This document shows positions 43,008 to 55,887 of a DNA stretch of 64,000 nucleotides, piece by piece. A model generated the notes under the pieces. That model made no database searches, was not told the DNA's origin, and saw only the letters and a list, made by a program, of their open reading frames with translations. The translations under genes were made by a program, and so were the position numbers. Numbering within the stretch: position 1 is the first letter of the stretch; the number at the start of each line of letters is the position of its first letter. The DNA is from Patescibacteria group bacterium UBA6164 (lineage in GTDB: Bacteria > Patescibacteriota > Gracilibacteria > BD1-5 > UBA6164). The stretch lies in assembly GCA_002422305.1 (NCBI GenBank), contig DIUG01000011.1:1-64000 (forward strand). Direction: 5' to 3'.

Positions 43008-45686
43008 TTATAACATTTTTTCTTTCCATAATAACATTATTATTAATGAAATTCAAAAAATAGCAATAAAAATATAATATATTACATTTTTATTTTCATC
43101 TTCAATTATATCTTTTTCTAAGGCTTTATTTATTAATTCTTTATCATTATCATTTATTTTTGTATCTACTTTTTTATTAACAGTAGATGCTTTTTCTTTT
43201 TTTGGTGTTTGATAAAAATTAACATTATATTCTCAAATATTTAGTTCTCAATTTTCTCAAGATATTGCTAAATATACTTTATAATTTCAAAATTTTTCAT
43301 ATTTGATACTCTTAGGATTTTTTCAATCAAATTTTTTTCAATTTCAAAAATCCCAACTATATTTTTTTATTTTTCAAATACTTTCACTTCAATCAAAATT
43401 TATACTACAAGTATCCATACAAGTAATAGAATTTCAAGTAATTGTTTTATTTTTTCATATCTGTCATTGAATAGTTATAATAGCTTTTAAATTATTTTTA
43501 TTATTACTATTATTTACTACATTTTTTTCATCAATTTTATTTCATAACTCAATATTTGTAGCCCATATTCATACATTATTTTTTTTAGCTATTTCTTGTG
43601 CTTTTTTATATTCATCTTTATATTTAAAATCATAATCTAAATAAGCTTTTGCATAACCTAATTCTATTAACTTTTTATTAAAACTTTCTCAATTAACATA
43701 AACAAATCAAAGTAATCTAGCATATGAATCTCTAAAATTATTCGGATCTATTTGAATTTCTACTTCTTCTCCATTAATATTATCATTTACATAATCATGT
43801 GCTTCTTGTCAGAAATTTTGTACTTCCAAATTTGGATGTTTTGTTTCGGGACTATCTATTCAAATAAGTCTAAGTTTTTCTATTTTTTTTGAATTTAAAA
43901 ATTGTATTTTTATTGTATCTCAATCTATTACTTCAATAACTTTAGCCATTCAAGAAAAAATATCCAATCTAGAATGATCTAAGTAATATCATTCTTTTAC
44001 TTTAAAATCCCGACTCAAAGTATCTAACAATATATTATCACAAAATAAATTTACAGAATCAATATCATTATTTAAATTTAATTTAGTTTTTTCTTTATAA
44101 TATCTTTTTATTTCTCATTTTTTTATTTTGTCACCTTTTTCAAAACTATAAGGCTTACTTCATCAATCTATTTTATCATCCAAACTACAACCATATAATT
44201 CTATAGTTTCTTTTGTTTTATTTATTATTTCAATATATTCCATATCATCACTTCAAACAGGATTTGGCATTACTTTATGAATAAGAAGTTTTATTCACTT
44301 TTTCTTTGGAACATATTGAGGATCATTATTATTTTCTGTGGTACTTGAAATATTTTTATCTATTTTTGTATTATTTTTTGATTTTTCTTCATTTTTTTCT
44401 ATATCTTTTTTTTCTATATCTTTCTCAACAAGAAAATTTGTAATTTTTAATTCATTACTATTAAAATTTGAAATATTTGAATCTTCATAAACTTTTAATT
44501 TTATTAAAAATTCTCAATTAGTATATTTAACATATCAAGGATTACATTTTTGTTCAGTTCAAGTAGCATAAGTCCCTTCTCAAAAATCCCATAAACATCT
44601 TTCTTTTGAATTTTTTGTTTGATAATTTAAATTTATACTACAATTTTTTTTATTAGTACATTCATTTTTATCATTTAATCAACTTTGAATTATTATTTCA
44701 GGTTTATTTATTTTTATTAAATCAGTATTATTTATGGAACTAGTATTATCAGTATAAACATTACTTATATAAGTATTTGATGAAACTACTACAGGTTTTA
44801 TATATCAATCATTTATTACTTTAAATGTTTTTTCTGAAAAAAGTGTAGTATCTGTTTTACTTATTATTTTGAATTTAAAATAATAAGTTCATTTAGGTAA
44901 AATAATTGTTGTTGGATTACATTTTTTTTCTTCTCATGTAATAAATCAAAAATCTAATTCACATAAGTAATTTGATTCTTTAAAACTTCACACAAAACTA
45001 TTTCTTAAATCTATATTTATCTTACACTCTTCTTTACTTGTATCACAATTATAAACTGAAACAATATCGTCTTTTTCTAATAAATAAGTTGGTGATTGAA
45101 AAGTATATTCTATTTCTGGAAATAACACTCCAGAAGATGAATTAGTATTTCATATTTCTTGTTCTATTTCTTGTTCTATTTCTTGTTCTATTTCTTGTTC
45201 TGTTTCTTGTTCTGTTTCTTGTTCTGTTTCTTGTTCTGTTTCTTGTTCTGTTTCTTGTTCTGTTTCTTCTGCATTATTTCATTCTTCTAATTGATTATAA
45301 ATAACTATTATTTTTCCTTTTTCACTTGTTAAATAACTAAAACTATCTATTAAATTTCAAAAATTATCATAAAGAAATAGTTCTTCATCTGTATTATTTA
45401 AAAGTATTTTTGTTTCTGGTCTATAATATTTTTTCTTTTCAAAAGCATTTAAAAAATATGTTCAATCAAAAATAAATTCTTTATTACCTTTATCTTTTAA
45501 TATATATCAACTTAAAAACATTACTTCAGGTGTTGAATTGAATAATTCTATGTACTCTAAAGTTGAATCATCTGAAGTATTTGGAAAAATTTCAGAAAAA
45601 AATAAATTTCAAAAAACTTGTTTTAAAACAATTATAAAAAATGTAATAAATAATACTATAAAAATATAAATTTTTCTAAATTTCAT
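43008..45686 (-). CDS. surface-anchored multidomain protein with thermonuclease (SNase) domain
   Basis: 892 aa. Order: signal/anchor helix (KIYIFIVLFITFFIIVLKQV), a lamin-tail-like domain (SDDSTLEYIELFNSTPEVMF), a low-complexity repeat of EQET/EQEI, PKD-like segments with Cys pairs (CLWDFGEG, KYSWDFGNGK), a second lamin-tail-like domain (MEYIEIINKTKETIELYGCS), an SNase domain, another PKD-like part, and a C-terminal membrane helix before WKEKML. In the SNase domain KVIEVIDGDTIKIQFL, LRLIGIDSPETK and DSYARLLGFVYVNG carry the conserved Asp, Arg, Asp, Glu and Arg of staphylococcal nuclease, so activity is expected outside the cell. It may degrade host or environmental DNA. Confidence 0.88.
45155..45262 (-). 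repeat. nine 12-bp tandem repeats in the nuclease gene
   Basis: Units of TTTCTTGTTCTA or TTTCTTGTTCTG (plus strand), three of the first type then six of the second, encode alternating EQE-I and EQE-T tetrapeptides. Twelve-base units keep the frame, so copy number can vary without breaking the protein. Confidence 0.85.
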
Positions 45687-45745
45687 AAATTAAATAAATG
45701 ATATAAAAACTTATACTATTTGTTTAATATTAATATAATATTAAA

Positions 45746-46774
45746 TTATCTAAAAAATTTTGTCCATAAAATTCTAAGAGCTATATTTATAGCATTACTT
45801 GAAGATTGTCATTTTTTTAGTGAATATTCTGTATATTTAATTGTAACTGGCACTTCTTTATATGGTATTTTTTTTATAGAAATTATATCTAATATTTCAG
45901 AAGCATGAGTCATTCAATCTTGAGTAATTCTAATTTTATCCAAAGTTTTTACTCTAATAACTCTATATCAATTATGAGTATCTGTAAGATTTATATTACT
46001 AATAAAAAAAGTGAACAATATTCATAATTTTAAAATAATCCTCCTCATTAAAGGAATTCAAACTTGTTTTTTTCATAAAAATCTACTCCCTAAAAGTACT
46101 TCTATACTATGATGATCCTTTAATATTTTTTCAAAACTTTTCAAATCATCTAAACTATGTTGTCAATCAGCATCATAAGTAATAACATAATCTACTTTTC
46201 AGTATCTTCTAACATATTCGAAACCAGTTTCAAGAGCTGCTCATTGTCATCTATTTTTATAATGATTCAAAACAATTATTTTATCTCATAATTTATCTAA
46301 ATATTCTCTGGTTTTATCCTTTGATCAATCATTTACTACTAAGATATTTTTATATCAATTATCTAAAATATTTTTTACAGTTTCATAAACAACCTTTCAT
46401 TCATTATATGAAGGAATTATAAAAACTTCTTTTCAATTAAATTCTTTTTTAGGAGAAAGTTCTATAGCTATTCATCTAACTAATTCAGTTAAATCTTCTT
46501 TATTTTCAACATGTTTAGATAAAAGTAAAAGTACAAAATAAAATAAAAATATTATAGAACCATAAACTAGTACATCTGCTCATCTAGCTATTCAAAAAAA
46601 CTTTCATAAAGAATTTAAAATATTAGGAAAAAATGTAAAAGTCAATAACCCCCCTCACATTCAAATAAAAATTAAAAAATGAAGTGCATTAAACTTCTGT
46701 TTTTTAGCTATATCTATAGCAAGAATTAATATAATAATTCAAGAAATTGTAAAGAAAAAATCTAGTAAAGTCAT
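45746..46774 (-). CDS. DUF2304 plus GT2 glycosyltransferase (DPM1-like)
   Basis: 342 aa. The first 85 residues form three membrane helices of DUF2304 type (FLIFIGMGGGLLTFTFFPNI). From about residue 110, VFIIPSYNEGKVVYETVKNI, NILVVNDGSKDKT, NHYKNRGQGAALETGFEYVR and VITYDADGQHSLDDLKSFEK form the GT2 domain, and TDTHNGYRVIR ends it. This fusion is common in bacteria and likely handles a polyprenyl-phosphate sugar. The A7 tract at 46067-46073 is in frame and does not break the gene. Confidence 0.88.
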
Positions 46775-46800
46775 GGATTTATGGAGTTAATTAAATAATT

Positions 46801-46909
46801 AACCCTAACCTGAATCCTTTCCCTTAGATAAGGGCAAGAGGCTACAAAATATATTAAAAATGTTCCTCCTTCCATTAGGCTTAAGGGAAGGAATTCAAGG
46901 ATGGGGTAC
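46801..46909. repeat. palindromic element with imperfect long arms, no gene
   Basis: Left arm 46801-46841 (AACCCTAACC, TTTCCCTTAG) and right arm 46865-46909 (TAAGGGAAGG, GGATGGGGT) are imperfect inverted copies around about 23 AT-rich bases. It resembles the DUF559 element ends in composition and layout and sits between recG and the GT2 gene. Confidence 0.6.
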
Positions 46910-46940
46910 TTAATGTATTGGGAAAAAGATTATTATTTGA

Positions 46941-49436
46941 TTATATAGATTTCTCATTTTTTTCAAATAATTCTTCAATATCTTCTCTTATTTGTGAAAT
47001 AAGGCCTAAATCTTTCAAATCTGCAACCTTTAAATCTGGTACTCAAGATTGTTTTAAACCATAAACTTCTCCAGGTCATCTAAGTTCTAAATCTATTTCT
47101 GCTAATTCAAAACCATTATTAGTAGACTCCATTGCTTTTAATCTATCTGTTTGATTTCAATTTGTAGGAAATAAATAACAATACGATTGATATGCTCATC
47201 TACCAACTCTTCATCTAAATTGATGTAATTGTGAAAGTCAAAATCTTTCTGCTCATTCTATACACATTATTGTTGCATTTGGAATATTAACTCATACTTC
47301 TACTACTGAAGTACTTGATAATATTTGAATTTTATTATCAGAAAATTCTCTCATTGTTTCATCTTTTTCTTTTGGTTTCATTTTACCATGCAATAATCAT
47401 ACTTTAAAAGGATGAAATATTTCTATTAATGTTTCATATGTATTTACAGCATTTGCTAAATCCATTTTTTCTGATTCTTCTACTAAAGGAGATATCCAAA
47501 AAACTTGTCTTCATTGTTCCAATTGAGATCTTACAAAAAGCTCTATTTCTTTTCTTTGAGTTTCATTTTTAGCTACTTTTGTATAAATATTTTTTCTTCA
47601 TTTTGGATATTGTGAAATAACTGATAAGTCTTGATCTCAATATAATGTCAAAGCTAAAGTACGAGGTATAGGTGTAGCAGTCATATTTAATACATGTGGT
47701 GAAATTAATATATCTGAATTTATTCAGCTAACATATTTTTCTAAAACTTCTCTTTGTTTAACTCAAAATCTATGTTGCTCATCAACAATTACAAATCATA
47801 ATCTATGAAAAAATACATCTTCTTGAACTAAAGCATGTGTTCATATAACTAAATCTATATTACCATTTTTAATATCTATTTTTACTGCTTCTTTTTGTTT
47901 TTTAGTCAAACTACCAACAAGTAAATGTGAACTAATATTATATTTAATAAATAAATCTTGCATTCATTCAAAATGTTGTCTTGCTAAAATTTCTGTAGGA
48001 GCCATTATTGCTACTTGAATACGAGAACTGCTTCTAAAATTATGTAATCCCCCTATCTCAACCTTTCCCCCCAAGGGAGAAAGGAGTAGAACAATTTTAT
48101 TAATTACATTTTCTAAATCGTTCAATATTTCATCATTTTTAAATCTAAGTATTTTAACTCAATATTTAGAAATTAGTTCATCTCTTATTTCATCATATTC
48201 CTTTTGATTTTCATGTATTTTTCAATCTAATTCTATTACTATTTTTGCCTCATCACTATAAAAATCAGCAATATATCTACCAAATGGATGTTGTCTTCTA
48301 AATTTAACTCATTCTAATCGTTTATTTCTCAATAATTCCCACAATATATTTTCAACTTGTGTAGAACGTTTTCTTAAATCCTGACTCAACTTTGTAATAT
48401 AATCTTTTGTATATTCTACAAATGAACTATCCCCTTTCTCCCTTGGGGGGAAAGGGTTAGGGATAGGGGGATTTTCTATATTATTAATTGAGAGAGAAAC
48501 TTTTCCACTCTCAATAATAGCATGTATACTAGCAATCAATGCAACTGCAGTTTTTCCAGTTCATACATCTCACTCTAATAATCTTTGCATACTATGAGTT
48601 TTTTCCATATCTTTTAATATTTGAAAAAGAACTATTTTTTGATGATCTGTTAAATCAAATGGTAGATTTGAAATAATATCTTTTATTAATTCAGGATTCA
48701 TTTTTATAGACATTGATTTACCTTCTGTATTTTTAAATTTTTCATATTTAGTAGAAATAGCTTTATAATTTATTTCAAATAATTCTCAATATGCAAGTCT
48801 ATGTTTTGCTAATTCTATATCATGTTTATTTTTAGGAAAATGTATTTTATAAATTGCTTCTTTTTTTGCTATAAAACTATATTTTTTTATTATAGATTCG
48901 GGTAAATCTTCTACTATTTCAGATACATACTTTTTTAATAATTCTATTTTTCAAACTATCCATTTTGTAGGAATATAATTTATATCAGAATAGATAGGAA
49001 CTATTGATCATAATACTTTTGATAAATCAGTTTCTACTTCTGGTGATTGAAATACAACTTTTCAAAAAGTGTATTTTACCTTTCAAGATACAATGATTTT
49101 TTTTGAATGAAAAGCAGTAAGTGTTGTAGCTAAATATTTTCTATTAAACCAAACTGCTTCAGATAAAAAGCCATTTTTATCTTCTAAAACAGCCTTGGAA
49201 AGTAATTTTCATCATCAAGTTTTTGTAGTATTTATAGAAATAAGAGTTACTAAAATAGTATTTTTTTCTTTTATATTAATAAGTGAAAAATTGTCTAATA
49301 CATTAGTTCTATCCTCATATTCACGAGGAAAATGATTTAATAAATCTAAAGCACTAGAAAAACCACCTTTTTCAAGTGCTTTTATATAATTATCCGTAGT
49401 TTGTAAAAGAGATTTTGTTAATGGTGCATCTAACAT
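46941..49436 (-). CDS. recG: ATP-dependent DNA helicase RecG with in-frame DUF559 insert
   Basis: 831 aa, about 160 longer than usual. The wedge domain comes first ([16 protein letters not shown]). Helicase motifs follow: [20 protein letters not shown] (Walker A), [15 protein letters not shown] (Ia), [15 protein letters not shown] (DEQH box), [17 protein letters not shown] (III), [20 protein letters not shown] and RG (VI). Between ...HAIIESGK (residue 312) and QVAIMAP (474) lie 161 foreign residues carrying a DUF559 endonuclease domain. Removing them rejoins the canonical SGKQVAIMAP sequence. RecG rescues stalled forks and resolves branched DNA; whether the fused protein still works is unknown. 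Confidence 0.93.
48018..48500 (-). mobile_element. DUF559 element inserted in frame within recG
   Basis: 483 bp, exactly 161 codons. GC-rich arms at 48049-48084 and 48433-48470 are inverted copies (CCCCCTATC, then TTTCCCCCCAAGGGAGAAAG). The core encodes [59 protein letters not shown] and [12 protein letters not shown]: a complete DUF559 domain with its Asp and Glu-x-Asp residues. The arms are translated as proline- or glycine-rich linkers ([13 protein letters not shown] and [11 protein letters not shown]). No intein splicing motifs are present. Confidence 0.85.
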
Positions 49437-49668
49437 AAATTTTATTATAATTTTTATTATATACAGATAATATACAAGTTTTAAAAAAAGTCTAGTAAAT
49501 AATAAAAATATTTATTAAAATTTGATTTTTAAATAAATAAAATTAATATGTTTATACTAAAAGTATTTTGAAAATTAAATAATTTAGTTTTTTATTCTTT
49601 AAAAATCTAAATCCATCTAAAAATATAAAAATATTTAACCTTATAATTTAATATATAAAATATAAATA

Positions 49669-50484
49669 ATGAAAAATATAAAAATAATAAATAAATGATT
49701 TACTCTTGTAGAATTAATTGTAGTAATGACAATAGTAACTGTTCTTTCTACAATATGATTTATTAGTTATACTGGATATTTAGAATGAGCTAGGGATTGA
49801 CAAAGACAATCAGATATTTCTACTATAAATACTTCTATAAAACAATTATCCATTAAATGATTTAATTTAGTTATGTTAGTAGATGATAGTAAAATCAATA
49901 GGACTTGAGAGTGAGAATTTTATAATGCATGAAAAAATTTAACATGAAATTCTTGATATAAAGCTTGATGAATTAATTATAATTATTTAATTGATATAAG
50001 TGAAGAATTAACGGATCCGAAAAATTTTCAAAGCTATATTATTTGAGCATATTGAAATACTTATGAATTAGCAACTACTTTAGAAGAAACAAATACAAGT
50101 TATATATTAAGAAATAATAAATTAAGAACATCAAACTGAACATTATCTAACCTAACTTGATTAATTGATACAATAAATAATTCAATAACTCTTTTAAATA
50201 GAGAAGATGGTGTAAAATATAGAATATGAGATTTAATATGAACTTGAGGTACAAATTCAACTGAAATTATAGACATAATATGAGATAAAATATATTTATC
50301 AAATATAGCATGATTTAGCAATATAGATATAATAAGATTATTTAAAGATGATACTTCTTTAATATGAAATGTATCTAATTGAGATTGAACTTGAACTGAT
50401 TGTATAATAACTACAAATGTTTGAGAAAATAAATGTCCAATAGAAAAATTAAATAGATGACTTATTCCTTATAAATTTAATTAA
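49669..50484 (+). CDS. type IV prepilin-like protein
   Basis: 271 aa. NKGFTLVELIVVMTIVTVLS (from residue 9) is the class III signal: Gly at the cleavage site (a TGA codon), Phe next, Glu at +5, then a 20-residue helix. The globular part is Gly/Thr/Asn-rich with two Cys near the end. Alone on the plus strand and convergent with the pilus block, overlapping it by 8 bases. Probably a major or minor pilin. Confidence 0.88.
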
Positions 50485-51208
50485 TATCTAAATATCAAAA
50501 ATTATCTTTTTTATCTATAAAAGATAATTTTGCTTTTTTAACTTGATTTTTTATATTACTATTAAATCAATAAATTAAACTTTTTCAATTTTTTCAATTG
50601 ATTATTTCTAATTTATCATATTTTTCTTCTAAATTTGCAAAATTTATTCAAATAATATTAGATAGTATCAAATCATTTTTATATGAATTTGATACTATTT
50701 TTATATTTCAAGTTATTATAGAACCATTTAAATCTTTTATATAAATAAATGTCGAATCTATTTTTTCTTTATTTATAGATAAAATTTTATCTGTAGATCA
50801 AGATCAATTAAATAAAACATTTTCTATTTTTATTTCATCTCAATTATCCAATACAATATTTTTATTTGAGGAAAATATATTATCACTAGATAAATTAAAA
50901 TAAACACTATTATTCTCTAAATACATAGAATTAATAAAAAAACTATTATTATTTTCAAAACTATCATTATATAAATAATAAAATCAATTGAATTGTTTAT
51001 CAAAATATATTATATTTTGAATATTATAGAAATTCGAACTTATTTTATTGTCTATTATTGTTTTATTTATTTTATCAATATTTGTTAAAGTATCATTATA
51101 TGAAAAAAAATCTGAAATTTTCATAAATCAAAATCATATCAAAAAAACTATTATTGTTATTACAACAATTAATTCAACTATTGTAAATCATTTTTTAATT
51201 TTATACAT
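50477..51208 (-). CDS. type IV prepilin-like protein
   Basis: 243 aa. KKGFTIVELIVVITIIVFLI is the class III prepilin start with the Glu at +5. The rest is Asn/Ser/Ile-rich and probably beta-rich. It is the last gene of a minus-strand pilus operon, with the start 4 bases after the PilX-like gene. Confidence 0.85.
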
Positions 51209-51211
51209 GAA

Positions 51212-52255
51212 TTAATATAATTTATATAAATAATTTGATAATTTTATATTTCAAATTTTAAAATCTTTATTTATACTTAATTTAGTATTAGATTTTCAAA
51301 TATTAAAATTTCACTCTAATTTATTACTAGGTAACTTAACAATATTACCATACTTATCCAATCATTGTAATAAAAAAGTACAACTATTAGATGCTATAAA
51401 CAAAATCTTATATTCATAATTTAATTTATCAATTTCTCAAAATCAGTCTTTTATTCTATATCTATTAGTGTATATTTTTTTTTCATTTTTTAATACAATA
51501 TCATCTGATACAAATTTATTTCAATTAATATCTTTTACATCATCTCCATTTATATTTAAAATATTAATTACACTATTATCTATATTTTTATTTAATACTA
51601 AATTATATTCTTTTGATCAAATAGATCAAGATAATGTAGAAATTGTATTATTATTTAATAAAAAATTCTGCTTTATTAAATTAGAATTATTATAATATAC
51701 TCAAGTAGAAAAATAAACATTTATTATATTTTCAAATCATTTTTGCTTTACTGCATATAATAAAGATCTATTATCAATATATTTTAATAAATTTTTATTA
51801 TTTATAATAGTATTGATATCTTTTTTTTCCCATTTTAAAAAAGAAATATTAAAATCACATTTATTTATAGAATTATTCCAATACAAATCTATATATTTTA
51901 AATTATTTAAATTATTATTATATTCTTCATCTTGTGTTGTTAATGATAATTCATAGAACTCTCATTCATCTAAAAAATATTCAATAAAATCTTTGTACCT
52001 AGATACAAAATTATTTTTATCAAAATATTTAGTATCAATATAATGAATATTTTTAGAATTATCAAAATAATTTACAATTATTTCCTCATCTAATCATTTA
52101 TTATATCAATATATAGTATAATAATTTTTTATAGAATTATAGTTTTCTATATTTGAATATATATATTCTGAAATGAATAAAATATTAGTAATTAATACAC
52201 CAACCAAAAGTATTACATAAATATATATTACTCATTTTTTATTTATATTTTTCAT
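51212..52255 (-). CDS. PilX-like pilus accessory protein
   Basis: 347 aa. NKKGVIYIYVILLVGVLITN then SEYIYSNIENYNSIKNYYT has the Gly junction and long N-terminal helix seen in PilX-type minor pilins, without Glu at +5. The rest is Asn-rich with few Cys. Position within a run of prepilins supports the call; sequence alone is weak. Confidence 0.6.
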
Positions 52256-52265
52256 TTTAATTATA

Positions 52266-54569
52266 TTACTTTATATTATTTGAAATTTTTAAATTATAAT
52301 TATTTACTCATATATTATAAACTATATTATTTTTTTTATAAATAAATTTAAAATTTTCTATTTCTGAATTTCATAAATAATCATTTTTTAAATTTAATGA
52401 TAATGATTTAAAATCAAAAAAACTAAAATCATCATTAATTATAAATAAATCTGATGGACTAAGTAACATTAATTTTTTATCAAGTGTATTATCTAGAATA
52501 ATATTATTTTCATCTATTACAAAAAAACTATTTAGAATTCATATTTTAAATTTATTTTTATCACCAATATTAAAAGATTGTAATTCTCAAATAGGCTCTA
52601 TTTTAATTCAATCAAAATATAATCTTTCTCAATATTTTACAAAAAAGTTAATTAATTGATTGTTTCAAATTCAATCAATTATAAATTCTTTTTTACTCCA
52701 TTTATCATTAACATATAATAATTTCTCTTCTATATTTCAAGTTCAAGTTTGTATTTTTAATAATGGATTAATTACATCTGAATAAATAATATTATCTGAA
52801 GATATATAAAAACTTAGTTTGTATTTTTCTCAAAATAAAAAATCTTTTATAAAACCAAAATTAAAAAATCAATTTGTATATTCAATTCATCAAGATAATT
52901 TATTATTAAAATTTTCCAAATGATAATTAATAGAAGATCAACTAAGTGTTATATTATTTCATGAAGGTCCTATAATATTTGATAATATTTTAATAGTATT
53001 TCAAGTTCAAGAATAACTTATATCATAATTAATTAATAAATCTTTAAGATTATCTATAGTTTCAGATAAATTAGTTCATATAGGTACCACTACATTTGAT
53101 AAATTATAATTTAAAAATCCATTATCAAATTCAAAAATTTTATCTCATATATGCAAAGTATCTCAATCATTCATATTTGATATAAAATTTATATATCAAG
53201 AAGCATATTTTCACTTAGTATTTACAGATAAATATGCATTTCAAGAAATTGGATAAAAATATTCATCACTAGTTTTATAAAATAATTCTGAATCAGGAAT
53301 AAATAAATCATTATTATCTCATACAGAAAAAATATCATTTTCTATATCTCAATTCAATAATATATTTTTATCTAAATTTCATAAAAGATTTACTATACTA
53401 TCATCAAAATCTCAAATAATATTATTATTTCAAAAATTATAATCATATATTATACCATTTTTTGAATCATTAAAATAAAATCAATTAGAATGAGATAAGA
53501 TATAAGAATTAAAAAAATTTTTTGAATATTTAGAAAACTTATTATCTATTATATTATTATTTAATTTCTCTATTCATAAAATAGTTGTTAAAGTATCGTC
53601 ATTTTCATTATAATATCTTATTTTTCAATTTAAAACATCTCAAAAAATCAATCAATTTGATACTTTTATTAATGCTAAAGGTCAATTTATTAATAAATCA
53701 TAAGAAAATCAATTATCTAAATTAAATCATCTATTTTCACTTCATAATAAAGTATAAATCTTATTATTTAATAGATCTATTTTTCTTATTATATTATTAT
53801 GTGTATCTGATAAATAAATATTATTATCATAAAAAACTATTCAAGTAGGATAATCAAATAAACTTTCAGATAAGTCTGTTCAAATAATTTTAGTTTCTCA
53901 TTTATTATAACCACTTTTAAATTCATTTCATGCAATTTTTCATATATTTCAATTTATAATATTTATAGTTCTTATTAAATTATTTCAACTATCAGAAATA
54001 TAAAGAGTATTTTCTCAATCATATGTAATTCAAGTAGGAGTATTAAATAATCATTTATCTAAATTATTATATCAATACTGCCCTTTTGTTCAGTAAACTA
54101 AAATACTATCATTTAACATTATATCATATTTATATATAGTATGTTCTCAAGGATTAGTATAATAAATATTATTTCCTACTTTTACATAATCTGAATATAA
54201 AAATGTGTTTTTAACTATTATTTTTCATTTTTTTTCTCAATTTTCTAATATTTTTCATTCATTATCTCAAAGATAAATAAAACTGTATGGAAAATCTCAA
54301 TTTTTATTTGCTAAAGTTAAATATGAATTTGTTCTTTTATAAGTTCAAGAAGAATAATTTGAAAGCAATTTAAAAGAATTTGTGATTTTATTATTTAAAT
54401 AAAAATTATCTAACATAAAAGATTGCTGAAATTTTAATTTATTTTTTTGTTCCAAAAAATGATTAATAAAACTTGGAGCTATATTTAATAATATCATAAA
54501 AACAATAGTAATAATAGTTATTGTTACTATTAATTCAACAAGTGTAAATCAATTTTTATTTTTATTCAT
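52266..54569 (-). CDS. prepilin-like protein with NHL-type beta-propeller
   Basis: 767 aa. Prepilin start NKNGFTLVELIVTITIITIV, then a long extracellular part with repeated NHL-like blades: GLFNTPTGITYDGENTLYIS / DSGNNLIRTINIINGNIG and SLFDYPTGIVFYDNNIYLSD. A further C-terminal beta-rich domain follows. A pilin-type stalk carrying a propeller is unusual; it may be a tip adhesin. Its start overlaps the preceding gene by 8 bases. Confidence 0.82.
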
Positions 54570-55878
54570 TATAATTTTGATAACGATTAATATCTCAAAT
54601 TTTACTTTCTATAGAAAAACTATCTATAAAATAATCTCATTCATATGATAATGTTGTAGATTTTATTTTTAATAATGATGAAAATCATGTATTTGTGTTA
54701 ATTTCTCAAACAAGATTTGGTATATTTGGTATTTCTACTCATAATCAAGAAGTAGAATCTGAAATTATACTTAATAAATCATTTTTATTAGATTTATTTT
54801 TTATATTTTTTATATCTCAAAAAGGATTTATAAAAATATCTGTATTTTCATATGGAATAGGATTTCAAATAATATTTATCCATATTTCATTATTATTACT
54901 TCAAGAAAAACTAAAGGAATAATTATTTCAAAAATCGATTCAAGATAATTCTTTCTCTATTCATATTAATTTAGTATAAAAGTTATCCTGAAATATATAA
55001 TTAAAATCACAATTTAATATACTAATTTTATTAATTTCATTACATAAATTTAAATAATTTTTATTAATATCATCACTTATTTGAATAGGAATTATTCAAG
55101 TTCAAGTTAAAGATGGTAATTCATCTACAAATTCAAATATATAATTATTTCAATTATTATTTACGAGTAGACTATCACCATCAGTAATAATTGAACCTGA
55201 ATTATATTCTAATATTTTTGAATATCTTAAATTTTTATTAGATAAATTATCTAAAATTCAATCACTTGAAACTCAATTTATATTAAAATAATTTACATCC
55301 AATCAATTAGATAATAAAGTTAAATTATTATTTTCAAAATCTCATAATAGTACCATGCTATTATGATTATAAATTTCATCCGTAAATTTAAAAATTAAAT
55401 ACTCTCCACTTAATGTCTTTATTCTATCTATATTTTTTAAATAAAAATTATTTTCTATATCTATATCTATTTTTCTATAAAAATGAATACCATTAGTATT
55501 ATTAGTTATTTCTCATAGATTATCTAAAGGTCATTCATACTCATTTTTTATATCATTAATATTACATAAATAAATATCACTTAAATCATCCATTATACTA
55601 CATTTATTATTTGAAAACTTAAATGTTCCCGTTCAATAATCATTTACAAATTTTTCCCATCAATTAAAAGGAAAAGATACAAAGTATCTATTCCTTATAT
55701 TTATAATTTCATCAATTGCTGTTTTTGACATATTTAATCAATTTATATTTGAATCAATATGTGATATTATATTATAAAAATTTCCTAATGCTTGATAAGA
55801 ACCTAACAAGAATAAAGATATTATTAAAATAGAAATAATTACTTCTGCAAGAGAAAATCATATTTGCTTTTTTTTCAT
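54562..55878 (-). CDS. type IV prepilin-like protein, large
   Basis: 438 aa. KKKQIGFSLAEVIISILIIS is a prepilin start: Gly-Phe at the cut site and Glu at +5. The large extracellular part is Asn/Asp/Ser-rich with several Cys (NKCSIMDDLSDIYLCN, LNLCNEINKISILNCDF). Probably a minor pilin of the same complex. It starts 9 bases after the giant gene. Confidence 0.8.
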
Positions 55879-55887
55879 CTCAAATAA

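Noticed and set aside
46067..46073. Frameshift at an A7 tract in the DUF2304/GT2 gene
   Set aside because: Recounting the bases shows TGA AAA AAA CAA in a single frame, and start and stop positions differ by a multiple of three; the gene is intact.
48018..48500. Intein in RecG
   Set aside because: The insert does not begin with Cys or Ser and lacks the intein N- and C-terminal splicing blocks; an HN pair near the end is not followed by Cys, Ser or Thr. DUF559 plus inverted repeats explains it better.
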